Below are positions 13,244 to 24,381 of a stretch of DNA of 64,000 bases, one piece after another. How positions within the stretch are numbered: the first letter of the stretch is position 1; each line of letters opens with the position of its first letter. The stretch is from Rhizoclosmatium globosum (Eukaryota; Chytridiomycota; Chytridiomycetes; Chytridiales; Chytriomycetaceae): assembly GCA_002104985.1 (NCBI GenBank), contig MCGO01000130.1, forward strand, positions 1 through 64,000, given 5' to 3'. Under the pieces are notes generated by a model. It made no database searches, was not told where the DNA came from, and saw only the letters and a list, made by a program, of their open reading frames with translations. Position numbers and translations under genes: made by a program.

Positions 13244-15150
13244 ATGGGAATTGACATCAACCTCTTCCGAGTTGACAAGGGCGGCAATCCCGACATTGTC
13301 CGCGAGTCCCAAAGAAAGCGCTTTGCTCCAGTCGAAACTGTCGATGAAATCATTCAATTGGACAATGAATGGAAGACTGGTAAGTTTTGCCCTTTTTTGG
13401 CGGGTGTACTCTGCTATGCGAGCTACCACCTACCTACCTTATACTTCCTACTACCTACCTCAATACCCATGCAACTAACCCTATCTTTCTCACTTTACCC
13501 AAAACACAGCCAGATTCGTCGCCGATGAAAAGAACAAGGACATCAACACCCTCCAAAAGGAAATCACAGCCCTCATGAAGAGCGGAAAGAAGGACGAAGC
13601 CGCTTCTCTCCTCAAAAAGAAGGATCAATTGACTCAGGAGAAGCTTGAGCTTTCTGAGGCTGCCAATGCGAAGGAACGTGTGCTCAACCAGAAGTTGAAT
13701 GCGATTGGAAACTTGGTGCATGAATCCTGTGTTGTTTCGGAGACGGAGGATGATAATGCTGTGACGAAAAAGTGGTGGCCAAAGGTGTGTTTGGGTGTTT
13801 ATCATAGGGGGGTGAACCTATGAACCCCATTATCTCCCACGAGACTCTAAAAAACCTCTCTTTCATTGACAAACAGGGTGACGCTTCTCCTTTTACTTGG
13901 AGAGATTTCCACTGGGAAAAGAAGGAACAGGTCGAAGGTGTCGTTGGAGCTGAAGCTGAAGCCTTTGAAGCTGAAACCCTCGCTAAACGTACTGAGCTCT
14001 TGAAGTCCTCAAAGGCTGGTGCCGGTGTTCCAGGTCTCCTCTCTCACCACGAAGTCTTGGATCGTTTGGATGGGTGCGTTTATCTCTTTCAACCAAAACT
14101 GTGAGGTTCACTGACAAGCAATTCAGATACGACCCAGACCGTGGAAACAAGATTGCGGGACACAGAGGTTACTTCCTCAAGGACGCTGGTCTCGAACTCA
14201 ACCTCGCTCTCGTTCAATACGGTCTTGATTTCCTTGGAGACCGTGAATTCACCAAGCTCTCAACTCCATACTTTATGAGAAAGGAGTTTATGGCGAAGAC
14301 TGCCCAGCTCGAAGAGTTTGACGAGGCTTTGTACACTGTTAAGGGCGAGCTCGGTACGTTTCTAAATCCTTCATCCTACAAAAACTAACAATTCCACAGG
14401 TCCAAACGGCGAAGAAACCGAAGAATCAACAAAATACTTGATCGCCACCTCAGAACAACCAATCTCCGCTTACCACGCCAACGAATGGCTCGAAGAGTCT
14501 GAGTTCCCACTCAAGTACGCTGGATTCTCCACCTGTTTCCGTAAGGAAGCCGGAGCCCACGGACGTGACAACTGGGGAATCTTCCGTGTCCACCAATTCG
14601 AAAAGATTGAGCAATTCGTCTTGACCGACCCAGAGAAGTCATGGGAGATGCACGAGGAGATGCTCAAGAACGCTGAAGACTTTTACCAAAGCGTATGTAC
14701 TCCTCTCACTCCCAAACTGTTCATCTAACCCCACTATCTCCAAAAAAAAATCAGCTCGGAATCCCATACCGCGTAGTCTCCATCGTCTCCAAAGCCCTCA
14801 ACAACGCCGCCGCCAAGAAATACGACTTGGAAGCTTACTTCCCCTTCCAAGGAACATACAAGGAACTCGTCTCCTGCTCAAACTGCACAGACTACCAAAC
14901 ACGTGCCCTTGAAATCCGATTCGGTGGAAAGAAGTTGAACGACACGACAAAGAGATACGCGCATGCTTTGAACTGTACGTTGACGGCAACGGAGAGAACT
15001 CTTTGTTGTATTTTGGAGAACTTCCAGACGACGGAGGGTGTTGTTGTGCCGGAGCCTTTGAGAAGGTATATGCGTGGGAAGGAGTTTTTGCCTTTTAAGA
15101 AGGCGGCTCCTGTTGCTGCTCCTGCCGGGGGTAAGGCTGCTAAGAAGTAG
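13244..15150 (+). CDS. SES1: Cytosolic seryl-tRNA synthetase
   Basis: Six exons (13244-13379, 13510-13784, 13877-14073, 14127-14353, 14400-14692, 14755-15150) join in frame to 507 residues. The enzyme charges tRNA-Ser with serine in the cytosol. The N-terminal part ([16 protein letters not shown], then [15 protein letters not shown]) is the long helical arm that grips tRNA-Ser. The class II core follows: motif 2 [11 protein letters not shown] with FRVHQFEK, and motif 3 [13 protein letters not shown] followed by [10 protein letters not shown]. The Ala/Lys-rich tail ending GGKAAKK is the usual eukaryotic extension. Introns are 46-130 bp with consensus ends. The gene is intact, which makes it a useful yardstick for the frameshifts seen in other genes of this window. 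Confidence 0.97.
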
Positions 15151-15312
15151 ATTTGGTGTTATGTATGAAGGGTAGGGCGTGAGTTCTGTTTGAATTCTTT
15201 CTGTGTTCTTTGATTTTTCTTTTTTAATGCCGTGTTACTTCATAGTAAAGAGTGCGTTGGTATTAACTTTTTGATAATTTTTGATTGGCGCGTTGTCCTT
15301 CTCGAAACACCT

Positions 15313-15882
15313 ATGCCCTCCTCAACAGTAAACGCAACAGCTTCAATAGTACAAACACTCACAAGCCAATCATTCCTAAAAATGCTTGCATCCACAATCC
15401 CTCCTCAAATCTCACCCCCACAACCAACAACAACACCTTCCCCACCTCTCCCTCAAGACCCACTACTTGACCCAACCCAATCCCAAAAACAAATTCCTCC
15501 AATCCCAACAACCCTCGGAGTCCCATGCGAGTACAAATACTCAGGCCTCTACGCCTGCTCCTACAACCCAACCACACACAGAAACCAAATCGTGCAATGT
15601 TCAGCAGGAGCTATCCACTATATCCAAGACTGCGTTCCAAACCAGAACACAAAGTCAGGGTATGCGTGTGAATACCTTGAATTAGGGACGAATGAGACGT
15701 ATTTAATGCCATATTGTGTTGTTGCGAGTGAGAAGCAGGCGGTGGGAGGTATTCCGCGTGTAGTAGCTTCGGATATAAGTGTGAAAACGGGGGTTGTTCC
15801 GATTGTTTATCATAGTGGAACGGTCAAGGCGTGGGGGACTATGGTGTTGGTTGTGGTTGTTGGGTTTATGATTACAGTGTGA
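15313..15882 (+). CDS. Small Pro-rich, Cys-containing protein with C-terminal hydrophobic tail
   Basis: The first in-frame ATG at 15313 gives 189 residues. The first third is Ser/Thr/Pro/Gln rich. Then comes a compact domain with regularly spaced cysteines (GVPCEYKYSGLYAC, QCSAGAIHYIQDC, GYACEY, MPYCVV), reminiscent of small carbohydrate-binding (CBM19-like) modules. The protein ends in a hydrophobic run (TMVLVVVVGFMITV), suggesting a membrane or GPI anchor. No signal peptide follows this ATG; an upstream exon might supply one, but I could not find it. Function unknown; secretion is an inference. Confidence 0.55.
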   Translation: MPSSTVNATASIVQTLTSQSFLKMLASTIPPQISPPQPTTTPSPPLPQDPLLDPTQSQKQIPPIPTTLGVPCEYKYSGLYACSYNPTTHRNQIVQCSAGAIHYIQDCVPNQNTKSGYACEYLELGTNETYLMPYCVVASEKQAVGGIPRVVASDISVKTGVVPIVYHSGTVKAWGTMVLVVVVGFMITV

Positions 15883-16051
15883 TTTCCAAAGTCAAACAGT
15901 CTGCTATAATAAAGTTATGAAGATGAAACAGTCTTGAATGGTTTGAAGTGGTGTTTCGTTGATATTGTTGAAGATTTGCAGATGACTTGTACTATTGGTG
16001 CGCCAATAATTAAACTACAGTCAAAGACTTAAAATATCATCACTTATTAAC

Positions 16052-16363
16052 TCAAATACAGTTGGCTTTGTGTAGTTCTGAAGTGATACAATCGATATCC
16101 TTAAAGATAAAGCCAAAAGAAAACCCATCGACCAAAAGTGCATTCCTAATTGACGAGGAAGGGTAACGTTCCCGAATCGCCAGTGCTATCGTGTATGTGA
16201 AATCAACGCCTCCTTTGGTGGTGACGATTTTGCAGTTGAGCAATTTCCTTTTCGATCCGGTTGCTTCAGATCGGGCAACCAGTCCATGGCCTCGCTTTTG
16301 CAAAGTATCGAGAAACGGCGCCTGAAAGCTCACAGCCAAACCATCAAAGTCAAGTGAGTACAC
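16052..16363 (-). CDS. Unrecognised fragment, 5' end missing
   Basis: The open frame on the minus strand reads like protein (for example NCKIVTTKGG, DFTYTIALAIRERYP) but has no ATG. It begins right after a GC-rich CCTAGG block that seems to cut it off. A spliced upstream exon is possible, with an acceptor near 16366. I do not recognise the product. It may be the remnant of a truncated gene. Confidence 0.3.
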   Translation of the reverse strand: MYSLDFDGLAVSFQAPFLDTLQKRGHGLVARSEATGSKRKLLNCKIVTTKGGVDFTYTIALAIRERYPSSSIRNALLVDGFSFGFIFKDIDCITSELHKANCI

Positions 16364-16371
16364 TGGCCGGT

Positions 16372-16422
16372 CCTAGGCGGCTCCTAGGCCTGACACCTAG
16401 GGGGCGACCTAGGGGAGGGGCT
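16372..16422. repeat. GC-rich block with four CCTAGG palindromes
   Basis: Four CCTAGG hexamers lie within about 50 bp of unusually GC-rich sequence, between the fragment on the minus strand and family U member A. It stands out from the AT-richer surroundings and may be a piece of a dispersed repeat. Confidence 0.6.
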
Positions 16423-16466
16423 GCTGGCTGAATCAGCTAACCATAGGCTACTTCACCTCTCATTAG

Positions 16467-17391
16467 ATGCCTCCAACAACCTCAACAAGCCAATCAAGCC
16501 AGTCAAAGCGCTTCCTCCAAATAACCTGTTCCTCAACACCAAACAGAATAGCTCTGCAAAAGCAGCGGCAGCCAACAAGTAGTGATCCGCTCACAAAAGA
16601 ACATCTCGTAAATTCGGGAATTTCAACCCTGAAATCCGTGTTTGGAGGAACGTGCGTGAACAAGGACCGGCTAGTGTATGCACTGGCAGGTCTCCTTTTT
16701 ACAGCTTCTTCGCCGCCGCCATTTGGGGGATCCAAAATGAATCCTGGGTACTCGCGTTTCACGGGCTCGGATCCTGATGCTCTTCTCCACTTTATTGTCA
16801 ATGAAGCGTACACGACGTATTGCTCTGTAAATAATATCCTGCCCGTCAAACTCGTTGTGAATACCGCGAACCATATACTGTCGCTCCACTTCAGTGGTGA
16901 AAAAGATACCATCGATGAGCTTATGCTGAAAGGAATCAAGAAGTCGGGTCACTCGGAATGGTTTGGCGCGCATTATATCCCTGATCACCTTCAACATCGT
17001 GATGAACCGACAGCCGGAAACCACGGTGTGGAATTCACGATGCCCAGTCTACTCCCACAAAGTAAGTTCCTAAACCCATTGATAAAGAGCGAAAGCGTTC
17101 GAGACACATGCTTCCGTCAGATTTTCTATTTCGCCATAAGCTAACCAACTTTTCACAGACCAACAAAACCAAACGCCGAAAAACTCTTCATCATCCAACG
17201 ACGGAAGAGACGACTCCATCTCTCCTTCATCCGACGACAACACACTCGTCGATTCTCGCTCCGCAGATTCCCGCTCAAACTCTTCCAATAGCCCCTCAAA
17301 GGGTTCTGATACTCCTCCACCATCTGTTCCTCAAGTAACATCATCACGACCCAAATCATCGTCAGCGAAAAGATCCCGCTCGTTCAAATGA
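16467..17391 (+). CDS. Family U member A (unrecognised paralogous family)
   Basis: Two exons (16467-17061, 17159-17391) give 275 residues. I do not recognise the family. The core shared with three other genes in this window contains PNRIAL, then NKDRLVYALAGLLF, PPPFGGSK, PGY, LLHFIV, KLVV, LHFSGEKDTIDELMLKG and KKSGHSEWFG, and ends near FTMPS. A Ser/Asp/Pro-rich tail follows, encoded mostly by exon 2 and ending in a basic SAKRSRSFK that could be a nuclear signal. It is the most divergent of the four copies and the only one with an intron in the tail. The N-terminus is also basic and Ser-rich (SQSSQSKRFLQI). No signal peptide or membrane segment is visible, so an intracellular protein is likely. 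Confidence 0.75.
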
Positions 17392-17898
17392 CCAACCCTG
17401 AACCAACCAATCCCCTGTAAAACTCTTTAGTATCTTTCAAGCTCAATCAAAGGCTATCCACACCCCGTGTACATTATCATGATTTTTGCTAGTTATAATA
17501 TTCTTTTTTCTCGTTGAATAAATAGTAGTTATTTCAATTCACAACAAAAAGATTGTTATAGTTTTGACAAAATGGTTGCCTCAAGAAATTCAACACAAAA
17601 AAACCCCATCGTTAGTTGTATAATAGCAACTTACCTTCATTGCATAAGTTACTAATCGACCGAATATTGCTCGCCTTCGATTTCACATCACTTCAAATCC
17701 ATTCCTCAACTCTATAATAAACTGCCCTTTCATCATCATCCTATCATGAATCAAGTAGATGCTTAAATAAAAGGGGTGATCAAGAATCAATTTATTTAGC
17801 TAAACGGCCGTGTGAATATTAGTGCGTATGATGGCCATTATAGACTTTCCCTTCAAACTTCATATAAAAACACTTATAAGGCCTTTTATAATTTTGAA
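17392..17898. other. Convergent intergenic region, no gene seen
   Basis: About 500 bp of AT-rich sequence between the 3' end of family U member A and the 3' end of the ABC transporter gene. Nothing recognisable on either strand. Confidence 0.6.
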
Positions 17899-18950
17899 TC
17901 ATTCCAAGTGTTTTTCGGCGATGGCTCTGACAACTTGAGCGTTGGCAGCCCCAGTAGCATCCACCAATGACTTGAACAAACTGTCTTGTTGGTTCAAAAG
18001 ATTGATAGGACTATCAAACTCGACCAAACGACCAGCATCCAAAACCATAATTCTATCAAAATCTGCGATAGTGTTCACACGATGGGCAATGCTGATCACA
18101 GTTGTGTTCTTGAAGTGTGTGCGAATTGAGGACTGGATCAGCAAATCGGCAGTATGGTCAACGCTGGAACTAACCTCATCCATTACAAGAATCTTTGGTT
18201 TATGGCAAATAGCAGACGCAAGCATCATCAATTGACGTTGTCCAACTGAAAGGTTATCACCGCGCTCTGTGACTGGCGCGTCAAGCTTTTCCGGGAATTT
18301 TGAAACGTATTCCTTGAGCCCAACAAGTTCTAAGGCTTCCCAGAGGTCTTGATCTTCAAATTTTCCTTCAATATCGAGGTTCTTTCGAATAGTTCCTGTG
18401 AATAAGACAGGTTCTTGTGCAATAATCTGAAGGCGCGTGCGAAGAGTGTCAAGACCAAGTTGACTCATGTCAACGCCATCAATCCAAACTGACCCCTTTG
18501 TTGGTTCGACAATACGGAACAAAGCAAGCATGAGGGTAGACTTTCCCGAACCAGTTCTGCCAACCACTCCAACCTTTTCACCACCCTTAATTTCAACAGA
18601 GACGTCACGAATTACTGGATCAAACTTAGCAGCATACTTGACTTCTAATTTTGAAATCAAAATATTTCCTTGATTTGGCCATTCGTTTTCGTCTGGGTCA
18701 GAATCGCGAAGAGATGGTGCTTCACTTTCCAGTGAGTTGCAATACAGGTCTAAACGCTCAGCGGAAACGAAACCAGATTCGACACGAGAGAAGGCAGTGA
18801 TACAACTGAAGAAGGATTGACCCAACTGGGACACACCTGTTAACGCAAGACCGACGATGGCAGGGTCAAGTTTTACAAGTACTGAATACATAACAATGAA
18901 GAACACAAGAATAGCTAAGCAGCCTTCAACACGAAAAGAGAACCAGTTGT

Positions 18951-19090
18951 TGTTGGATGTTTGGTTATGTTGTCAAATTTCTTTTGTCTTCTTTTTTATC
19001 TTGTTGTCAAACAACTAACTGCGGCTACGCATCAGGTGAATAAATACTTATCTTGTTGTCAAACAACTAACTGCGGCTACGCATCAGAGA
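18951..19090 (+). repeat. 5' LTR of second copia element
   Basis: It starts TGTTGGATG and ends GCATCAGAGA. Inside, a segment of about 41 bp (TTATCTTGTTGTC...GCATCAG) occurs twice in tandem, separated by a short spacer, so the LTR is largely an internal duplication. GTTGTCAAACAAC inside each unit can form a small hairpin. Confidence 0.88.
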
Positions 19091-19200
19091 GATTAAGAGT
19101 ATCTGATCTGCGATTGAGTTTGGGCGAGTCGACATCTCAGTTCGACATCTGCAGTTAACAAGACCACCACCATCCATCCTCACTGACCTGTCCATCCAAC

Positions 19201-22200
19201 ATGGCTGACAAGAAGGACTCGGATGATCGTGTGAAATACCCAATCCTGGAAGGAATTGGGAACTATGCAGTCTGGAGCAAGCGACTTCTGGTCTACTTGG
19301 CTTCGAAAGGCATCACAGGGCTTAAGGAAGGAAAGTTCGTATCTCCAAGCACTACGGATCCTACGAAATTAGCTGAATGGAACAAATTGGATACGACGGC
19401 GAAGGAATGCCTAGTTCGATTCTTGTCAGACGATGTATTCATGTCAATCAACGAATCCCAATCCACACAGCTAATTTGGAACGATTTACAAGCGACTTAT
19501 GGAGGAAAAGACTGGGTTACTCGAGTTACACTCCAACGGGAGTTCTTTACGCTTCAATGTACCGATGCGAGAGACGTTGAACCATTCCTAAGTCGCGCAT
19601 CAACTCTCATTACGAAAATGGCTCAATTGGGTGGAGACCAAATTAGTGAAGAAGGAATCGTTGGAACAATTCTATTGGCGATGCCAGAGGACTTGAATAC
19701 TGTCAGGCAGGCCCTTCTCGCTGGCGGTGCACTCCCAGACCGGACGAAAATGATTCAGCAAATGCGTGATGAGGCAAGACGTCAAGTAAAGACTCACGAT
19801 GATGCCGTTAAGTCAGAGGCGAATCTAGCTCAACGATCTGGAAACGGGAGACCAAGTAGCGAGAGGAAACGATGCAAATGGTGCCAGAAAAACCATTCAG
19901 ATGATTCATGTTTTGTCAAGTACCCAGAGAAAGCGCCTGACTGGTTCAAGGAAATGCTGGAGAAGAAGAAGAAAAGAAAGGAGGAGGTTGGAAACTTTGC
20001 AGATATTGGAAAATCCAATAAAGGCTCCGGCGCTTGGGGAGATTCCCCCTATTACTTCTTGTTGGCTTCTCTTGTCTGGCGAATCATCAAAATGTTCATT
20101 GATAGTGTTGGGAGAGTATTGGTTCGAAAAGTATACGCGAACTCGAAACCCACAATTCAACTACCATGTGTAAAGAAGGGGGCAAGCTCTGTGCTATTCA
20201 CTCGTGGAAATCTTGAACTGCTCTCATGTGATAGAAAGTGCCACTTTCGAAGAAGATGGAGGGGACGAGTTGTGTTACCTTCCCCAACCAAATACTCAGT
20301 TCAAGGTTGGCTAGCATATCCAGTTATGAAAGTATTATCAATGGTGAAAATCCTGCCAAAGTCGGTAGACAGACTTTGGTTTGGTCGTCCAAGGAAGAAA
20401 AAGCAGGGAAGACGGCATAGTCTCCCGTCGTACAGAGATATGTTCAGTAAATGGATGTGGAAGCTGTTGAAGACACTATTTTTTGGAGCGACAGTGTTGA
20501 TGATGCTTAAACTGGTGTGGGAGACAAGGAACAAATATGGGGACAGCGTTCTTGGTAGTACCTTACCCGAACCTATGCACTTGATATCGAGTGCAGATTG
20601 GTTAGAGCTCTTTACCAACAACGCTGTCCCTCCCACGGTGCGTAATGTTACATGTTTTATTGAAGAATCAGCATTCTCTCACTTTACAACCAGACACCCC
20701 AAATTATCAGTGGGGTTCAGTGTGTTGAAGTCTTTGAGGATCACTTTTCAATACGGGGCCAGCATCCTTGGTAGTACCTTACCCAGACCTATGCACCTGA
20801 AATCGGGTGCAGATTGGTCAGAGCTCTTTACCAACGATGCTGCCCCTCTCGCGGTTAGTTTGGCTACCTATGCTTTGTGTTCGATGGCATACCCTCACAT
20901 AACCACAACTAGACCTATTGATCTGTCAAATAATGTAGCATTCATGGCCGAACAAAACATAAGACCTGGGAAGCCAAGATGGTGTTATGACAGTGGAGCA
21001 TCTGTTCACATTACTGGAGAGAAGAAGGGGTTTACCAAATTTGTGGAATTTGAAAAACATGATCGTATCCCTATTAGAGTAGCAGGGGGGTCTACAATTG
21101 AAGCCACAGGACGTGGGGATGTGACTCTCTCGTTTAAGTCAAGTAACTCGTATCGAAATGTAAAAATTACAGATGTGCTATATATCCCAAATGCACCAGT
21201 TAGCCTGTTGAGTGGGTGTAAACTGGACGACTCAGGTCATCGAGTCATGATTGTTGATGGTACAGCAACAATTACGAGTAAGTCTGGAGAAGATGTAGGC
21301 ATTGCAAGAAGGGAAAAAGGTGGAAATTTATACCTCCTTGATTGTGAATATGCTAAGAACTACAATGATGTGTACATTCTGGCTGCGTTGGAGACAGAAA
21401 TTTGGCACCGACGCCTTGGCCACTGTGGAATTCAAGTTATCAATGCATTGAAACGCGCAAAAATAATCAAATCAGATGTAACACGAAGCGAATGTAATTG
21501 CCACTCGTGTGCTGCTGGGAAATCAATCAGAAAGTCAGTCCCAAAAGAACGACACCGGGCAACTCAGCCACTGGAAGAGGTCCATATGGACACTTACTCT
21601 ATGGGAAAACCAACTCTGGGTGGAAAAAGATATATGGTGATGTTTACCGACGCGTTCTCTGGATACTCAGTTGGATATCTTCAATCAAAGAAATCAGGAT
21701 CAGAAACACTGGATTCTTTCAGATCATTCAAAAATACAGTTGAAGCAGATACAGGCAGACAGATTAAAAGACTGCATGGGGACAATGGTACTGAATTCAT
21801 CAACAAAGAATTTGAGAAATTCTGTACCGATCACAATATTGTGCGAACAGACTCAACCCCGTATGTGCATGAACAAAATGGGATTGCGGAGCGAAAGAAC
21901 CGAACCATTGCAGGAATGGCCCTAGCAATGCTGCATGAAGCAAACCTTCCAATATCATACTGGGGGGAAGCCTTTATGTGCGCAATCTACTTGAGTAATA
22001 GATGTCCACTTGCCAGACATGAGTGGAAATCCTCCTTCGAAATACTGATGGGACGCGCTCCTCAAATTGATCACTTGAAAGTTTTTGGGTGTGTGGCACG
22101 AGTACATGTGCCAAAAGAAACCAAGTTAAAATCAGATGCAAAAACTCGTGTGGGTCGGTTTGTGGGATATGACTTGCGGAAAAATGCATACCGCATATTG

Positions 22201-24363
22201 ATCGATGGGAAAGTAGAATACTCGCGAGATGTCACATTCTTTGAGGATGAGTTTGACTCCTCCAAATGGACTGGTGATGAGGAATCAATGGATTGGTCAT
22301 TTGGGGATGAGGGGTCTGACTGGGGAGATTGGGTTGGTCTGAATTCAGATGAAATTGAACCAAATAATGGTCAGGATGCCCATGGAGTCCCTGATGAAGC
22401 TTCAGAAGCAAGTGATGCTGAAGAACAGAGGGAGAATGTTGGAAGTGTTCTTCAGCCCCCACCAATGGCTGAACCAGTGCAGCAACAGAGGGAGACTGGG
22501 CGTGCTCCCACAAGAAGAGAAAGAAGGAACCAACCTACCCCCTCATATCGAGACCTGTCGGATCGTGAGATAGAGGAGGACGAATTTGACCTGTTGGCAG
22601 AAACAGCCCAACAACTCCAAGAACGTGACGTATTTCACCTGGCTTTCTCAGCTGAAGTTGTACCACGTGTATTTCGGGAAACGTGGAATGTACTGAGGCA
22701 TGCACTTGGGGCGGAAGTAGAGGAAATTGTCCCGAAAACGTACCAAGCTGCTGTGAGTGGCCGGTTTGCAAAAGAATGGATGGCTGCAAATAATGCAGAA
22801 ATGGAATCCATCAGGGCAAATAAGACATATGAGTTGGTGAAACTTCCCCCAGGGAGACGGGCAATTCAGGTTAAGTGGGTGTATGCTCACAAGTTTGATG
22901 GATCAGGAAAATTGGTTCGTAGAAAAGCCAGGCTGGTAGCCAAAGGCTTTCGTCAGGTAGAAGGAGTGGACTACTGGGAAACATTTGCCCCAACAGCAAA
23001 GTTCTCATCAATTCGGACAATAGTTGCTGCAGGGGTACAGAAACAGTGGTATCATCGACTGGCTGACATTGACGTTGCATTCTTAAATGCAGAAATTGAT
23101 ACTGAAGTGTACTTGGAACAACCAGAAGGATATGTAGTTCAAGGAAAAGAGGACTATGTATGGAAACTCAAGAAATGCCTATATGGCCTGAAACAATCAC
23201 CCCGAGCATGGAATACAACTCTTGACTCATATCTAAGAGGTCGAGGATTTATCCCATCAATGGCAGATCCATGTGTATATGTGAAAAAGTTTGGAGTGGA
23301 TGTAGTGGTCATATCGGTATATGTGGACGACTTAATCTTCAGTGGGAATAACCTGTACAAAATTGAGGCGGTAATCTCAAATATGAAAAAGCGGTTTAAT
23401 ATGAAGGACTTGGGTTTCCTGGAGTGGTATCTTGGGATCCAGTTCAAGTTTAGCCCTGACCGGAAACAAGTGAACCTCTCCCAGTCACAATATGTATCAG
23501 ACCTTGTCAAGAAATTCCGATTGGATGACTCGAACGAACTGCAAATACCAATGTTAACATCCTCAGCATACCTTAGCTCAAGGGAATCCCCCACAACAGA
23601 TGCTGAGAAGGCAAAAATGGCAGATATCCCATACAGAGAACTAGTGGGATCTCTTCAGTATTTGGCGGTGGCGACAAGGCCGGACATTGCAGCAGCGGTG
23701 AGCGTACTAAGTAGGTTCCTGAATAATCCAGGGGACGCGCACTGGAGGGCAGCAAAAGATGTTGTGAGATATGTAAAAGGAACTTCAAATCTTGCCCTCA
23801 AGTACGAAGGGAAAACTGGATTAGAGGGAGTAACCCAGGTCCGGTATGATGGGCCAAATGCTGAGGCAGTTGCTAGAGTTGACAGTCGCCACCTCACCGC
23901 GTTTACTGATTCAGACTTTGCCACATGTACAGATGACAGAAGATCTGTGGGAGGATATGTAGTAATGCTATCGGGAGGAGCAGTCTCTTGGAAGTGTCAA
24001 AAACAACCCACAGTTGCACTGTCAACACTGGAAGCAGAATACATGGCAATGTCACGCGGAGCGCAGGAAATTATTCACCTGCGTAGACTGCTGGGAGAAA
24101 TTGGATTCCCAGTGGATGAACCAACAACATTGTTTGGAGATAATCAAGGATGTATTGCAGTCACGAAAAACCCTAAGTTCCACGACCGTGTAAAGCACGT
24201 GGATATTAGACACCACTTCTTGCGGGAAAAGGTACTGGCAGAAGAATTGAAAGTGGAATATGTCTCAACAAAAGTGATGGTAGCAGATGTGCTTACCAAA
24301 CCACTTGATGCACCTACCTTCAAGAGAATGAGGGAAGCCATGGGATTAGTTGGAATGGAGTGA
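19201..24363 (+). CDS. copia Gag-Pol polyprotein with long insert before protease
   Basis: One uninterrupted frame of 1,720 codons from the ATG at 19201. Gag has a retrotran_gag-like N-terminus (WSKRLLVYL, LIWNDLQATYGG) and a zinc knuckle CKWCQKNHSDDSC. Pol shows the protease CYDSGAS, an integrase with HRRLGHCG, and D, D, E in HMDTYS, GDNGTEF and NGIAERKNR. The reverse transcriptase has YVDDLIF, RNase H has LSTLEAEYMA, and the end reads DVLTKPLD. Between knuckle and protease lies an extra stretch of about 330 residues (roughly 20040-20940). It is rich in hydrophobic segments and contains a 100-bp direct repeat (20541-20640 and 20758-20857). Normal copia proteins have only a few tens of residues there. 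Confidence 0.95.
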   Translation: MADKKDSDDRVKYPILEGIGNYAVWSKRLLVYLASKGITGLKEGKFVSPSTTDPTKLAEWNKLDTTAKECLVRFLSDDVFMSINESQSTQLIWNDLQATYGGKDWVTRVTLQREFFTLQCTDARDVEPFLSRASTLITKMAQLGGDQISEEGIVGTILLAMPEDLNTVRQALLAGGALPDRTKMIQQMRDEARRQVKTHDDAVKSEANLAQRSGNGRPSSERKRCKWCQKNHSDDSCFVKYPEKAPDWFKEMLEKKKKRKEEVGNFADIGKSNKGSGAWGDSPYYFLLASLVWRIIKMFIDSVGRVLVRKVYANSKPTIQLPCVKKGASSVLFTRGNLELLSCDRKCHFRRRWRGRVVLPSPTKYSVQGWLAYPVMKVLSMVKILPKSVDRLWFGRPRKKKQGRRHSLPSYRDMFSKWMWKLLKTLFFGATVLMMLKLVWETRNKYGDSVLGSTLPEPMHLISSADWLELFTNNAVPPTVRNVTCFIEESAFSHFTTRHPKLSVGFSVLKSLRITFQYGASILGSTLPRPMHLKSGADWSELFTNDAAPLAVSLATYALCSMAYPHITTTRPIDLSNNVAFMAEQNIRPGKPRWCYDSGASVHITGEKKGFTKFVEFEKHDRIPIRVAGGSTIEATGRGDVTLSFKSSNSYRNVKITDVLYIPNAPVSLLSGCKLDDSGHRVMIVDGTATITSKSGEDVGIARREKGGNLYLLDCEYAKNYNDVYILAALETEIWHRRLGHCGIQVINALKRAKIIKSDVTRSECNCHSCAAGKSIRKSVPKERHRATQPLEEVHMDTYSMGKPTLGGKRYMVMFTDAFSGYSVGYLQSKKSGSETLDSFRSFKNTVEADTGRQIKRLHGDNGTEFINKEFEKFCTDHNIVRTDSTPYVHEQNGIAERKNRTIAGMALAMLHEANLPISYWGEAFMCAIYLSNRCPLARHEWKSSFEILMGRAPQIDHLKVFGCVARVHVPKETKLKSDAKTRVGRFVGYDLRKNAYRILIDGKVEYSRDVTFFEDEFDSSKWTGDEESMDWSFGDEGSDWGDWVGLNSDEIEPNNGQDAHGVPDEASEASDAEEQRENVGSVLQPPPMAEPVQQQRETGRAPTRRERRNQPTPSYRDLSDREIEEDEFDLLAETAQQLQERDVFHLAFSAEVVPRVFRETWNVLRHALGAEVEEIVPKTYQAAVSGRFAKEWMAANNAEMESIRANKTYELVKLPPGRRAIQVKWVYAHKFDGSGKLVRRKARLVAKGFRQVEGVDYWETFAPTAKFSSIRTIVAAGVQKQWYHRLADIDVAFLNAEIDTEVYLEQPEGYVVQGKEDYVWKLKKCLYGLKQSPRAWNTTLDSYLRGRGFIPSMADPCVYVKKFGVDVVVISVYVDDLIFSGNNLYKIEAVISNMKKRFNMKDLGFLEWYLGIQFKFSPDRKQVNLSQSQYVSDLVKKFRLDDSNELQIPMLTSSAYLSSRESPTTDAEKAKMADIPYRELVGSLQYLAVATRPDIAAAVSVLSRFLNNPGDAHWRAAKDVVRYVKGTSNLALKYEGKTGLEGVTQVRYDGPNAEAVARVDSRHLTAFTDSDFATCTDDRRSVGGYVVMLSGGAVSWKCQKQPTVALSTLEAEYMAMSRGAQEIIHLRRLLGEIGFPVDEPTTLFGDNQGCIAVTKNPKFHDRVKHVDIRHHFLREKVLAEELKVEYVSTKVMVADVLTKPLDAPTFKRMREAMGLVGME

Positions 24364-24381
24364 ATTCGACAACAGAGGGAG

